A stretch of 33,496 nt of DNA from Bacteroidales bacterium (GCA_014860665.1 JACZJI010000134.1:1-33496), one strand, 5' to 3'. Positions 23,981 to 32,878 are shown, numbered from the stretch's first letter. Numbers and translations: made by a program. Notes: a model not told the origin generated them from the sequence alone.

Positions 23981-25513
23981 CTAATAAAGAGCAGGGGTGA
24001 TCATATGACCCTGGCCTGTTAACGCGGGAATGATTTCATCAATCACCATTGGAAATGCACTGTATTCTTTTTCTTCGTTCCGGTAATTGGAACCTGTAAT
24101 AACTACAACCAGTTTCAAATCCCTGACAACCATAATAAACTGACTGCCCCAACCGAGCGCAACCACCATATCATGTTCTAAAGCCGGTTTAATTTCGGGT
24201 TTATTATCCCACCACCGTTTTGAATTTTTCGTCCATAGCCACCATTGATAACCATATTCAAAATACCTGTCTGCCATTATATGGGGCCTTGTTGACGCTT
24301 CAATCCAATTCTTCGAAACAATCTGTTTTCCTTTCCACTTACCCTCATTCAGCACCAGTAAGCCTATCTTCGCCATATCTCTTGGTGCCAATTCCAGACC
24401 GTTCCAGTATTCCAGATCGTTGTAAATATTGGTTCTCCAGCTATAGTTTTCAATCCCCATAGCTTGGAAAAAATTCTTATCCGCAAATCCCTGCACATCT
24501 TCGCCTTCCAATGATGCTATAACACCGCCGATCACAAACGACAAACCGCTGTTATAATTGAAGTGTTTTCCAGGTGTAGTCTCCAGAGGCCTGCTTAAAA
24601 CATAATGTATCCTGTCTTCCGATTCATACATTTCCTTGGGATATTCGTGCCATTCCAGTCCTGCAGACATCGTCAGTACGTCCTTTAATGTAATATTTCC
24701 TTTCCCTTTTGTTTTTAAAGAGTTGTACTTTGGGAAAAAACTAAATATGGGTTGATCAACACTTACTTTGGGATGACGGTCGAGTGCCATACCCAGCAAC
24801 AACGAAGTGATGCCTTTTGTACATGAATAGACTTTATGAAGATTTTTACGGTTGTACCCATAAAAATACTCTTCAACGATCAGTTTATCATCCTTTACGA
24901 TTAACAAAGACTCCACACGCCCGTAATCCTGATCGACAATCTTGCTGATAAGATTTACGAGTGACTTTGAATCAACATTTTCATCATAGATCGAAGCCGT
25001 TTCCAAACCATCATTATGTACCTGAGGTACATGATACAGGCATTCTGAATCTTCACAGTTATCAGGTATTCTGGGATGGAACAATTGTATTTCAAGGTTG
25101 TTTCCGGCGGGCACCAGCACTACTGAGTCAGAAGATATGCTGTCTTTGTATTTCACATTAATGGTCCCCTCAATTCTTCTGCTCTTTTTATTCAGAACTC
25201 CCTTGAAAGTATTTCCATCTACGTCAATTAAATCAAGGGTACCGTTGTTCTCGTTATATTGAACATCTTTGATCTTCCATGACCTGTGGTAATCGTCATT
25301 CCAGAGGAAAAACCCGCGCGCTTCCCATTTTCCGTTTTGATCACGATAAAATTTAATACCCGGTTTCTCAACACCCGCCAAAGACTTAAATGAGGTTTCG
25401 TCAGAACATACCCAAATGTCCTCTATATCACCAGACGATTTGCTTTGATTATCGGTACAGCTGTCAAATGCTGAAATCAGAAATATCAACATGATGAACA
25501 TCCGAGCCTTCAT
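23981..25513 (-). CDS. Beta-lactamase-fold serine hydrolase, lipoprotein
   Basis: A 510-aa class C beta-lactamase-like hydrolase (the family of esterases and D-amino-acid peptidases), anchored as a lipoprotein: lipobox AFDSC with Cys19. Residues about 30-135 form an extra beta-rich domain that I do not recognise. The catalytic domain starts near 180 and has SCTK (Ser230, Lys233) and YNS (Tyr320). The third motif is probably GWGSQF near the C-terminus in place of KTG. No carrier or peptidoglycan gene is adjacent to show the substrate. A true antibiotic-hydrolysing role is unlikely. Confidence 0.85.
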   Translation of the reverse strand: MKARMFIMLIFLISAFDSCTDNQSKSSGDIEDIWVCSDETSFKSLAGVEKPGIKFYRDQNGKWEARGFFLWNDDYHRSWKIKDVQYNENNGTLDLIDVDGNTFKGVLNKKSRRIEGTINVKYKDSISSDSVVLVPAGNNLEIQLFHPRIPDNCEDSECLYHVPQVHNDGLETASIYDENVDSKSLVNLISKIVDQDYGRVESLLIVKDDKLIVEEYFYGYNRKNLHKVYSCTKGITSLLLGMALDRHPKVSVDQPIFSFFPKYNSLKTKGKGNITLKDVLTMSAGLEWHEYPKEMYESEDRIHYVLSRPLETTPGKHFNYNSGLSFVIGGVIASLEGEDVQGFADKNFFQAMGIENYSWRTNIYNDLEYWNGLELAPRDMAKIGLLVLNEGKWKGKQIVSKNWIEASTRPHIMADRYFEYGYQWWLWTKNSKRWWDNKPEIKPALEHDMVVALGWGSQFIMVVRDLKLVVVITGSNYRNEEKEYSAFPMVIDEIIPALTGQGHMITPALY

Positions 25514-25709
25514 ATATTATCGTGTTTATTAATAACCATACCACCTTTACAGCTACCACATTTATCTCTTTCAAATGTACTTAAAACAAATATAATAAAA
25601 AACATATAAAATTCCCAGTGTGAAATCGGGCAGGAACATTATCTTAATAACAAAGAAGATGTTGTTACAAAATCAATGCAATAACAGGAAAAAGCGGAAG
25701 AAAGCTAAA

Positions 25710-26147
25710 TCAATAAACAAAGGGAATCAGCCTCCGTGCTTGTTTTGAATATTCGGCATATTCGGGATAAACCTTTAGCAGTTCCTTTTCTTCTAATACA
25801 ATTCTGATATGTAATCCGATTGTTATAAATGCTGCTGCGACAAACACCTCCACTCTTGGATGCCCCAGCAAGCAGGCCCAACCAAAATAAATGATCGCTG
25901 CATAAATGGGGTGGCGCAAAAATTTATAGGGACCGTCCTTTACAATGCCTCCGTCTGTTGGCTCGGCGGTAAGATGAAAACTGCGCTGTTTAAAAGTAAT
26001 GCGAGCCCAAATCATCAAAACAAAAGCAAGAATCTGAATAGCCCCGGCAGCAGGATCGCGTGAAAAGATTGTATTAGTGTAAAAGAGAAAAAGCAAACCT
26101 GCGACTGCTATTAAATATCCCAGGATGGAACCTACTTTTGATGACAT
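25710..26147 (-). CDS. PEMT/isoprenylcysteine methyltransferase-like membrane protein
   Basis: A 145-aa integral membrane protein with about four hydrophobic segments. It carries the signature of the ICMT/PEMT family near its C-terminus: DGPYKFLRHPIYAA (Arg78-His79-Pro80 region) and the EEKELLKVYPEY segment with Glu119-Glu120, which bind SAM in this family. Bacterial members methylate unknown lipids or small molecules. It is preceded and followed by gaps over 100 bases, so it is probably a single-gene unit. Confidence 0.85.
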   Translation of the reverse strand: MSSKVGSILGYLIAVAGLLFLFYTNTIFSRDPAAGAIQILAFVLMIWARITFKQRSFHLTAEPTDGGIVKDGPYKFLRHPIYAAIIYFGWACLLGHPRVEVFVAAAFITIGLHIRIVLEEKELLKVYPEYAEYSKQARRLIPFVY

Positions 26148-26254
26148 TGTTTTTTATTATTAATTATTGTTGCTCTCTCAATACAAAAAAATTACAAATG
26201 TTTTCTTAAGCTGCACTCAATTGTAAAAAGACTGGATTTTCAATACTTTCTGCA

Positions 26255-27013
26255 CTACTTTTTTTTATCATGTGCAATGCGCTTTTCTTTGTTTTTTACA
26301 AAAATCAATTTATTTCTGCCTTTTTGGCTTTCTCGTTGCTCTATCTCAAACTTCCCGATCGACTTGATCAATGGTGTCAATTTCTGAAAACCATAGTTTC
26401 TTGGATCAAAATTTGGTTGTTTCTTCTGCAACAAACTGCCAACATCTCCTAAAAATGCCCATCCTTCATCATCTGATAAGTCTGTAATTGTTGACGCAAT
26501 TAATGTGATTTCTTTGGCTGTAATTTTATCAAATGTCTCTTTGTTTATTTCCTTTTCATCTTCTGATTCCTTCTCTTTGGGTTTGGTTTTCAGAATCTCT
26601 ATATAGACAAATTTATCGCAGGCGACAATAAAAGGATTAGGGGTCTTTTTTTCTCCGATTCCAATCACCTGCATACCGGCTTCTCTCAATCGGGTTGCCA
26701 ACCGGGTAAAATCACTGTCACTCGATACAATGCAAAATCCATTTACCCTTTCTGAATATAAAATATCCATAGCGTCAATTATCATTGCCGAATCTGTTGC
26801 ATTCTTTCCTGTTGTATAGCCGTATTGTTGAATGGGAGTAATGGCGTTCTCCAGGAGTAAATTTTTCCATTTCGAAAGATTAGGTTTAGTCCAGTCACCA
26901 TAAATTCTTTTTATGGTTGGGTTCCCGTATTTGGCGATTTCTTCCATCATTTCTTTCACAGATGCGGAAGGAATATTATCACCATCAATTAGTACAGCCA
27001 GGTTCATATTCAT
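26255..27013 (-). CDS. NYN (PIN-like nuclease) and OST-HTH domain protein
   Basis: A 252-aa cytoplasmic protein. The N-terminal NYN domain (about 3-140) has the acidic residues of a PIN-like RNase: VLIDGDN (Asp10, Asp12), NATDSAM (Asp74), Asp80, and SSDSDF (Asp99, Asp101). After a charged linker rich in Lys and Glu (about 143-160), the C-terminal part (about 165-240) is an OST-HTH/LOTUS domain with GWAFLGDVGSLLQKKQPNFDPRNYGFQKLTPLI, a fold seen in RNA regulators such as Oskar and TDRD5/7. The pair suggests an RNA-directed nuclease. The targets are unknown. Confidence 0.88.
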   Translation of the reverse strand: MNMNLAVLIDGDNIPSASVKEMMEEIAKYGNPTIKRIYGDWTKPNLSKWKNLLLENAITPIQQYGYTTGKNATDSAMIIDAMDILYSERVNGFCIVSSDSDFTRLATRLREAGMQVIGIGEKKTPNPFIVACDKFVYIEILKTKPKEKESEDEKEINKETFDKITAKEITLIASTITDLSDDEGWAFLGDVGSLLQKKQPNFDPRNYGFQKLTPLIKSIGKFEIEQRESQKGRNKLIFVKNKEKRIAHDKKK

Positions 27014-27296
27014 TAGGCTTATTTTTAATATTTTGTTTTAGTAATTTTCAATTGCACTCACAGTTTGCATTAAATCCACCAGATTTCCAGTCAGCCTGAG
27101 GCAGGGCCAACGTTTAACTTTTTGAGTTTGTAAATTTAAAGATTAATCGTACAGAAAGTAAGAAAAGCATTGTAGGATTATTATGGAAAGTGTCAACCGT
27201 GATCTCAAAGGGAGCCGGAATAGACGTAAATCAGGTTAGCATCTTAAAATCAGATTGATTGATTTATCTATTCCTGCCGATCAGGCATCAATTTCA

Positions 27297-27875
27297 CTAA
27301 TCATTCAATCCCTTCCCTTCAAAGATCTGCTGCATATATTTTTCAACTCTTGCCTCCCGGGTTTTGGATTGTTTGGGTTGGGAAAAATAAAACAGATAAG
27401 CTCTTTGACGTCCGGGAGTCAGCGCCTCAAATGCCGTTTTTAAAGCTGGCATTTCTTGCAATTTGTTTTGAAACTCTTCAGGAATTTCGTACTCGGCAGT
27501 CTTTTTCATCGTCACTTTCAAACCCGCTTTTTCCACATTGATGGCTTCCTGAACGTAAGCTTTCAGGACAGGTTTCAGTTTCTCAATTTGCTGAACATCG
27601 ATGAAACGGATCTGACGGCCCGCCTGCACATTTTCCGTCTGCTGAATCAAAATACCGTTGGGATCTTTTAACAAAGCGCCTTTGAAAAACAGCAGTGCAC
27701 AGTATTCCTTAAATCCATGGATCAAAACCACGTTTTTATCATCCAGCGTGTAACAGGGATGCATCCATTTATAATCTTCTGTGAGTTCTGTATCGAGGAC
27801 AATAGACCTCAATTTTAAATAAGCTTCTTGCCACTTGCCGGGTTTATCGAAAAATGCTTCCACTTTAGTATTCAT
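27297..27875 (-). CDS. YdeI/OmdA-family protein (DUF1801-type N-terminus)
   Basis: A small cytoplasmic protein, 192 aa from ATG 27875; an upstream in-frame ATG at 27902 would add nine residues (MVYSKNCCK) that do not look like the family start. The N-terminal domain (about 1-115) has EDYKWMHPCYTLDDKNVVLIHGFKEYCALLFFKG, typical of DUF1801, and the C-terminal domain has IPEEFQNKLQ...AFEALTPGRQRAYLFYFSQPKQSKTREARVEKY, typical of YdeI/OmpD-associated proteins. The biochemical role of the family is not established; B. subtilis YdeI relatives are linked to cationic peptide response. Confidence 0.85.
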   Translation of the reverse strand: MNTKVEAFFDKPGKWQEAYLKLRSIVLDTELTEDYKWMHPCYTLDDKNVVLIHGFKEYCALLFFKGALLKDPNGILIQQTENVQAGRQIRFIDVQQIEKLKPVLKAYVQEAINVEKAGLKVTMKKTAEYEIPEEFQNKLQEMPALKTAFEALTPGRQRAYLFYFSQPKQSKTREARVEKYMQQIFEGKGLND

Positions 27876-28034
27876 TTTGCAACAGTTTTTTGAGTAAACC
27901 AATTCATGATTTCCAGTTTATAATACCGGATGTTGCATCAAAGATACAAAACCGGGATTCTTAAAAGCAAGTGAGCAGGAAATTCATCCCTGCGTAGGAG
28001 CTAAAACCAGCCGAAGCAAGGACATTGACAGATT

Positions 28035-28820
28035 TTATAATCCCCGTCCTTTTTCGATATTGGCTGTTAAATCACTGATGAACCGCGCCATTTGTCCCCC
28101 ATCGATGATATCGTGATCTAATAATACTGTCATGTTCAGAATCTCCCTGATGGCTATCTGATCATTATGCACTACAGGCTTTTTTATCACTTTTCCTATG
28201 CCAAAGCAAATCGGGTGTACTGATATCGGAACAAACCAGCCGTTCACGTTTCCTACCATTCCCAAAGACGTAATCGCAACATTTCCCATTTTGCCAAATG
28301 CGTATCTCGGATGTCTTAAAAGATATCTCCAAAAGGAACGCCTTAAAAATCCCGGTAAATAGTAATATAGCAACTCCAGGCGATTCGATTTATTCTGAAG
28401 TACAATATCTTTATCTGAAAGCACCTGATTCCTGGCGTCATCCAGTTGTCTGGTTATTGATTCGATACTTCTGCTGTCGGCCTTTTCAACAATCAGAGGA
28501 ATCGGGACTTTCTGATCATTTAGTTTCTTCTCAACCGCCACGGAGACGTTTATGTCATCAAATACCAACAGTTTCCGTTTTCCTTTAAGATAGGAAGCCG
28601 CATTTTCATAATCCTTAATAGTACTGCTGATCACTTTAATGAGCCAGGCTGTAAATGAAATCTTATGGTCATTCGCCTTTGACAACTGAATTTTCTCTCT
28701 GCTTTCTTTCACATCTACCTCAATCATGGCTACGATGTGATGCTTTTTCAGGCCGACCGCACAAACATCATTAGTGGCAATTCTTGATCTTGGAAATATG
28801 CTGACTTTATAATCTTTCAT
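28035..28820 (-). CDS. Stand-alone 2-oxoacid dehydrogenase E2-type acyltransferase domain
   Basis: The catalytic (CAT) domain of a dihydrolipoyl acyltransferase, 261 aa from ATG 28820 (the upstream GTG at 28856 adds 12 poor residues). The active-site motif is LLDHDIIDGG with His236 and Asp240. There is no lipoyl domain and no E1- or E3-binding domain, and no dehydrogenase genes nearby, so it is not part of an ordinary complex. It may act on free acyl-CoA like chloramphenicol acetyltransferase, which has the same fold. A segment of about 30 residues with LLYYYLPGFLRRSFWRYLLRHP (about 149-171) is not usual in E2 and is amphipathic, possibly membrane-associated. Confidence 0.82.
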   Translation of the reverse strand: MKDYKVSIFPRSRIATNDVCAVGLKKHHIVAMIEVDVKESREKIQLSKANDHKISFTAWLIKVISSTIKDYENAASYLKGKRKLLVFDDINVSVAVEKKLNDQKVPIPLIVEKADSRSIESITRQLDDARNQVLSDKDIVLQNKSNRLELLYYYLPGFLRRSFWRYLLRHPRYAFGKMGNVAITSLGMVGNVNGWFVPISVHPICFGIGKVIKKPVVHNDQIAIREILNMTVLLDHDIIDGGQMARFISDLTANIEKGRGL

Positions 28821-28965
28821 CAGGGTGTTTTTCAGGAAACTAACTAAAACCGGCACATTTTAACCATGTGCCAATTACAGTTTTATCATCTAAAATTAGC
28901 GAAAATTTCAAATGGAATTATTCTTCCCGGCTTACCGGTTTCAAACAGGAGACTATGGAAAATGG

Positions 28966-29787
28966 CTATAAGAAATCCTTGATCTGATTTAATGGAAACC
29001 GGGAGATCTCAGTCTTTAACTGCTTACGCAATATCTTTCGTCTGGCTTCCTGAAGACAATCAACATAGTTAATTACGTTTCTGATGTGCCGTTTATTTTC
29101 TTTGCCCGAACTTCTTTTCAGGAATTTTTTTAATGAATCGTCAAACACGCAGTAATCGTGCCACTCCCCCAGCAGGACATTTAATGACTTGACCTGATAA
29201 TTTAACTCAACCAATCCGTTGTTGTTTAGATTTCTCTGGATTCCTATAAGTTCCTGGACAGCTTTCAACCGCTTTCTGACATCATGAAGGTCACATTTTG
29301 CTGATGACCGGATTTTCGCAGCATTTTTCAAAATTAAAACACCTGATTCTTTGATAACCGTTTCATCAGAAATTTCATCCATCTGTTGCCGCAATTGCGT
29401 ATTCAGGTTTTCATACATGTTTAAATCATATACCAGCATGCCCCTGGAAAGCGCTACGTTGTATTGCTTTTGTTTATTTAGTTGATGTTTGAAATAAGCC
29501 GACAGTACGGCATGATAAAATTGCTCCGTTAATTTTAAATTGATCTGTGTTTCACGAACTTTTCCTGATTTCCAGTATAAATCGCCAATTAATCCATCCT
29601 GAGCCTTTTCCTTCCACTTCCCCTCAGAGATTTTTTGCACCAGGGACCATATAACCCGTTGCTTTTTGATACTTACCCGCAATTGATGGATATCCTCAAT
29701 TTCATGACTTTCTTTTGTTTTACCGAAGTAATAATAAAAAGATGCCACACGCCTGTCGAAATGCTGTATAAATTGAGTTGTCTCCAT
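28966..29787 (-). CDS. CHAD domain protein
   Basis: A 273-aa alpha-helical protein with the conserved histidine/basic helices of the CHAD fold: IHQLRVSIKKQR near 33-44, LHDVRKRLKAVQELIG near 167-182, and LLGEWHDY near 205-212. CHAD domains bind inorganic polyphosphate. No polyphosphate kinase, exopolyphosphatase or CYTH triphosphate-tunnel domain is next to it. No signal peptide or membrane segment is visible. Confidence 0.85.
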   Translation of the reverse strand: METTQFIQHFDRRVASFYYYFGKTKESHEIEDIHQLRVSIKKQRVIWSLVQKISEGKWKEKAQDGLIGDLYWKSGKVRETQINLKLTEQFYHAVLSAYFKHQLNKQKQYNVALSRGMLVYDLNMYENLNTQLRQQMDEISDETVIKESGVLILKNAAKIRSSAKCDLHDVRKRLKAVQELIGIQRNLNNNGLVELNYQVKSLNVLLGEWHDYCVFDDSLKKFLKRSSGKENKRHIRNVINYVDCLQEARRKILRKQLKTEISRFPLNQIKDFL

Positions 29788-30006
29788 TTATTCCTTCAAT
29801 AACACATGTAGTTATTATTAATATATACGGCGACCAACGGGTTGGGTTTCGGGAAATCAGTATTAAATTTTAGAAATAATTCTTCTCTCTGCTCTCACAA
29901 GTGTTCAAAGAGCCACTCGATAGACTCATGAGGTTTTAAGGATTAGATTTTGCTGTCTTTTTCCGGTCCGCCAATTATTTACCGAAAAAACCAGGGGATA
30001 TATGTC

Positions 30007-30708
30007 CTATTGCCAGCTTATAGATTCTTTGACGAACTCAACAATTAACGGATTGGGTTCTTTTTTGGTTGAAGTCAGCGCCGGTTGAAAGAGCGAACCT
30101 ATGAAAAATCGGTGATCTGCAATCTCAAAGGCTCTCACCTGCCCGTCTTCCGATACAACTGTCGTTTTAAATCCGTTTGATTTTAAAGCATCAAGATATT
30201 TACTGTTTATCCCGTAATTACAGAAGTATTTCCCCAATAACTGTTCTTTCTTTATAATGTTGAACAGCTTTGAATGCTTGTCAACGATCGTCAGGTTCTC
30301 TTCCTGTCCTACAAGCGAACAGGCGAGTTTTGAAATAACTAAATCCTTTGAGCCGGGATCTGTCTCTTCGTGGTCGGCATGGGAAATTCCGCACACATTT
30401 CTGGCATATTCGATTACCATATGCTGAAATCCCCCGCAGTTGCCAAATGTCGGGATGTTATTTTGCCGGGTAAACGAGATTGTGTCAAGCACGTTTTCCA
30501 TGTCCTTATATGGCGAACCCGGCGCAATCCAGAGGCCGCAATAAAGTTTGTCGAACGCAGTTTTATAATTGAGAACGTCTGAACCTACCCAATCAAATTG
30601 AATCTCTTCATCAAACTTTTTAAGCACATGCCTTACGCTGTCATTCAAAGCGTGCTGAGTCGGGTAAGCGGGATTAAAATCTCCGAGGATTACAATTCTC
30701 TTTGTCAT
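30007..30708 (-). CDS. CTP-synthase C-terminal-like glutamine amidotransferase protein
   Basis: Resembles the class I glutamine amidotransferase domain of CTP synthase (PyrG), but stands alone at 233 aa. The nucleophile elbow is GNCGGFQH with Cys91, in place of PyrG GICLGMQ. DKHSKLFNI and a final strand GSLFQPALTS follow the PyrG order. At the site of the catalytic His-Pro-Glu the protein has Gln208-Pro-Ala210, so two members of the glutaminase triad are missing. I recognise a group of such proteins described as CTP synthase C-terminal region-related (seleno)proteins, some with selenocysteine at the nucleophile position; here it is Cys. Function unknown. Confidence 0.8.
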   Translation of the reverse strand: MTKRIVILGDFNPAYPTQHALNDSVRHVLKKFDEEIQFDWVGSDVLNYKTAFDKLYCGLWIAPGSPYKDMENVLDTISFTRQNNIPTFGNCGGFQHMVIEYARNVCGISHADHEETDPGSKDLVISKLACSLVGQEENLTIVDKHSKLFNIIKKEQLLGKYFCNYGINSKYLDALKSNGFKTTVVSEDGQVRAFEIADHRFFIGSLFQPALTSTKKEPNPLIVEFVKESISWQ

Positions 30709-30771
30709 GGGTGATCTTATTTTATGTGTATTCTTTCTTCAAATCCGCCCACACAACATTGCATAGCGTAA

Positions 30772-31461
30772 TTAATTTGACTGTGCAAATGTAAAATTTA
30801 AGGCTTTCTTTTGTACCGGAATCTCTACCTGAATTTCTTTTGCACTTACAGAAACAGGAAACAAAACTTTCCCGCGAACCTGGCTATCCGGAGGAATAGT
30901 ACAGGACAATAAAGCACTCTTATTCCAAAAGTCAAGCTCATTCATTACCATTTTTAACTGATAACTATGGTTTTCGTTCCAATCATCTTCGTCTTGCTGC
31001 CTTTGTGCTTCCAGATCTTTAGTCTTCGTACCGGTAAGCACCGATATTGTTCCTGTAATAAGGCCTTCTTGAACTAATTGCTTGACACTTTTGCCGTTTA
31101 ATGAATATGGATTTTTTTCACTCATCAAACTATCTTTTTGCATTTCCAGCTGTTCGATTCTTTTTTCCGGGTTGATGCTGTAAATCAGCTTTGGGGTCAT
31201 CCCCTCTTTCACAGGATTGACACTATAATAAAACAAAGCAGGGTCAATGGAAATAGTATCTTTCGAATTGTTCTTTACAGATACCTCAAATTCATAGTTT
31301 TTGCTTTTAAGTCCTGTAAAATCAACTTTTACTTCATTATTATCAGCTAAACTGACAGCTTTATTAAGAGGGCTTAGTGTAAGTTTGGGCAATGTTGCGA
31401 AACGTTGTGTTGTACAACTTGCCAGGATAAAAAGTGCAAGGATGAAACTCTTTTTTCTCAT
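30772..31461 (-). CDS. Hypothetical lipoprotein
   Basis: A 229-aa protein with a lipoprotein signal, lipobox LASC (Cys16). The body is mainly beta-strand with a stretch KNYEFEVSVKNNSKDTISIDPALFYYSV resembling an immunoglobulin-like fold, a charged helical middle (about 105-165, IEQLEMQKDSL and LEAQRQQDEDDWNENH) and a final beta part (VRGKVLFPV). I do not recognise a family. The SIMPL-domain gene lies 81 bases upstream and may be in the same transcript. Confidence 0.7.
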   Translation of the reverse strand: MRKKSFILALFILASCTTQRFATLPKLTLSPLNKAVSLADNNEVKVDFTGLKSKNYEFEVSVKNNSKDTISIDPALFYYSVNPVKEGMTPKLIYSINPEKRIEQLEMQKDSLMSEKNPYSLNGKSVKQLVQEGLITGTISVLTGTKTKDLEAQRQQDEDDWNENHSYQLKMVMNELDFWNKSALLSCTIPPDSQVRGKVLFPVSVSAKEIQVEIPVQKKALNFTFAQSN

Positions 31462-31542
31462 ATCACTCCAATTTTTTTAATTCAGGAATTAATCCAGGCT
31501 CACAAATCAAAGATTTGCAAACGATGAATGTCTCTGTAAACT

Positions 31543-32256
31543 TTATTCGAGTATAAATCTCACCAATACGGAATATTGTAGTTTTGTTTTTTCAAATTCA
31601 ATATCGGGTTCCTGCGGCTTTGAATCGCCTGTGGAGCTTGCTCCCCTGATCAGCATATTCGTGTAGCCTTTTGCCTGGTAAACATTAAAAACAGGATTCT
31701 CTATTTCCCTTATATAAATAGCTTTTCCTATTTTCTGACCTATTGCACTCGTCAGGGCTATGGCTTTTTCTTTGGCTGCTTTAATGGCCATAACTTTCAC
31801 TTCCATCCGGTATTTCTGAATATCGGTGTTCTCCACTTTCTCAACCGAAATATCTGATATTCCTATCGAATTGAGTTCCTGGATAACCGCCCCTGCTGTT
31901 GCGGCACTCTTTACCTTTAACTGATATTCCTTTGAGGAGTTTATTTCCGTACGTTTCAGCCAGTATTTCTGGAAATTGCTCGACAGGTCTTTAATAGCAA
32001 GTTGTTTCGAAACGTCAATCCCCATATCAGAAAGCTTTTTGATCATTCGCTCTTCGATTTTCTGTAGGTCCTGTTTTCCCTTGAAATCTTTTTCGTTCAC
32101 AAGAATTTTCAGATAAATCTCATTGGGCGCCACCTCCATCTGAGCTTTTCCTGTTACTTCTATATAATTTTGATCGATAAAGTTTTTTTCACCGGTTTGT
32201 GCAAAAGCCGTAACATAGGCCAGTACCATAAATGCAGCTAAATATATTCTTTTCAT
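31543..32256 (-). CDS. SIMPL (DUF541) domain periplasmic protein
   Basis: A 237-aa exported protein from ATG 32256, which is followed directly by a signal peptide ending AFAQ (residue 20); the more distal start at 32304 would put 16 unlikely residues before it. The mature part is a SIMPL domain: IEVTGKAQMEVAPNEIYLKILV, the helix with AIKAAKEKAIALTSAIGQKIGKAIYI and the final strand QYSVLVRFIL. SIMPL proteins are widespread, with roles in oxidative stress or periplasmic homeostasis; the molecular function is not known. Confidence 0.87.
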   Translation of the reverse strand: MKRIYLAAFMVLAYVTAFAQTGEKNFIDQNYIEVTGKAQMEVAPNEIYLKILVNEKDFKGKQDLQKIEERMIKKLSDMGIDVSKQLAIKDLSSNFQKYWLKRTEINSSKEYQLKVKSAATAGAVIQELNSIGISDISVEKVENTDIQKYRMEVKVMAIKAAKEKAIALTSAIGQKIGKAIYIREIENPVFNVYQAKGYTNMLIRGASSTGDSKPQEPDIEFEKTKLQYSVLVRFILE

Positions 32257-32379
32257 AATGTTATTTTTTGATTTTATTATCTGTTTCATCCGCCAGGCAC
32301 GCACCTGCCATCGGGGTTACTAAAATAATGTTTCTTCCGGTTCAAAAGTCGCAGGCATACAAGAGTCACTGGTCTTTTG

Positions 32380-32440
32380 TCATTTCGAAGAACCCCGAAG
32401 GCTTTCGGGGGACTGAGAACTCTCCTGTAACCTTACTAAA
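32380..32440. repeat. REP-like dispersed repeat with GC-rich hairpin
   Basis: The stretch beginning TGTCATTTCGAAGAA and containing CCCCGAA (32393-32399) and TTCGGGG (32404-32410) around a GGCT loop looks like the short dispersed TGTCATTTCGA-type repeats common between genes in Bacteroidota. It lies between the SIMPL gene and the small membrane protein gene, where it may also form a bidirectional terminator. The window ends in CTGTCATTT, possibly the start of another copy. Confidence 0.45.
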
Positions 32441-32467
32441 TCACAAGCAGGCGAAAGCCGAAGAAAT

Positions 32468-32878
32468 TTATATTTTTCTCAACTTAAGATAACTGTTATG
32501 GCCCAGGGTGAGGTAATAGAAAAAATAGGCTCCAACCGGAATAAGAATTATGAGGTAGTACACTGCATTTATATGCAATTGCTGATGGAAGCCGTAGTAA
32601 ACCAGCATTAACAGAAATGCCAGTGGCGACAACCATTTTCCGAATTTAAAACCCGACAGTTCGACCTTTTGATCTTCATTTTCTGCCACATGAAATTCCA
32701 GCGTTTTGCTGCCATACCATTCCATCCGGGTTGTTAAACGGTGCTCTCCCGGTCTGATTCTAAATTCCTCCGTGTGCCCGTTGCCGACAAACCCGATCAA
32801 TTCACCGTCCAGGTACACGCCTATTTCCCTGGAGGAATTGATCCAGTCCGGTTTTCTATTGATGATTAATTTCGACAT
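32468..32878 (-). CDS. Small membrane protein with PEGA-like N-terminus
   Basis: A 136-aa protein from ATG 32878 (MSKLIINRKPDW); the upstream start at 32932 adds 18 residues of unlikely composition. About residues 1-75 are beta-rich, with EIGVYLDGELIGFVGNG and FRIRPGEHRLTTR, similar to PEGA-like domains. Two membrane helices follow (about 83-98 and 103-122) and a short basic tail. The role is unknown. Confidence 0.7.
   Translation of the reverse strand: MSKLIINRKPDWINSSREIGVYLDGELIGFVGNGHTEEFRIRPGEHRLTTRMEWYGSKTLEFHVAENEDQKVELSGFKFGKWLSPLAFLLMLVYYGFHQQLHINAVYYLIILIPVGAYFFYYLTLGHNSYLKLRKI

Noticed and set aside
23981..25513. Antibiotic-resistance beta-lactamase
   Set aside because: It has the SxxK and YNS motifs common to many esterases and peptidases of the fold, lacks a clear KTG, and carries a lipoprotein anchor and an extra domain.
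28035..28820. Pyruvate dehydrogenase E2 component
   Set aside because: There is no lipoyl domain, no peripheral-subunit-binding domain and no neighbouring E1 or E3 gene.
30007..30708. CTP synthase (pyrG)
   Set aside because: The synthetase domain of about 280 residues is absent and the His-Glu pair of the glutaminase site is not kept.
32393..32410. CRISPR or tRNA-like structure
   Set aside because: A single hairpin without repeat-spacer order or cloverleaf features; better explained as a dispersed palindromic repeat.
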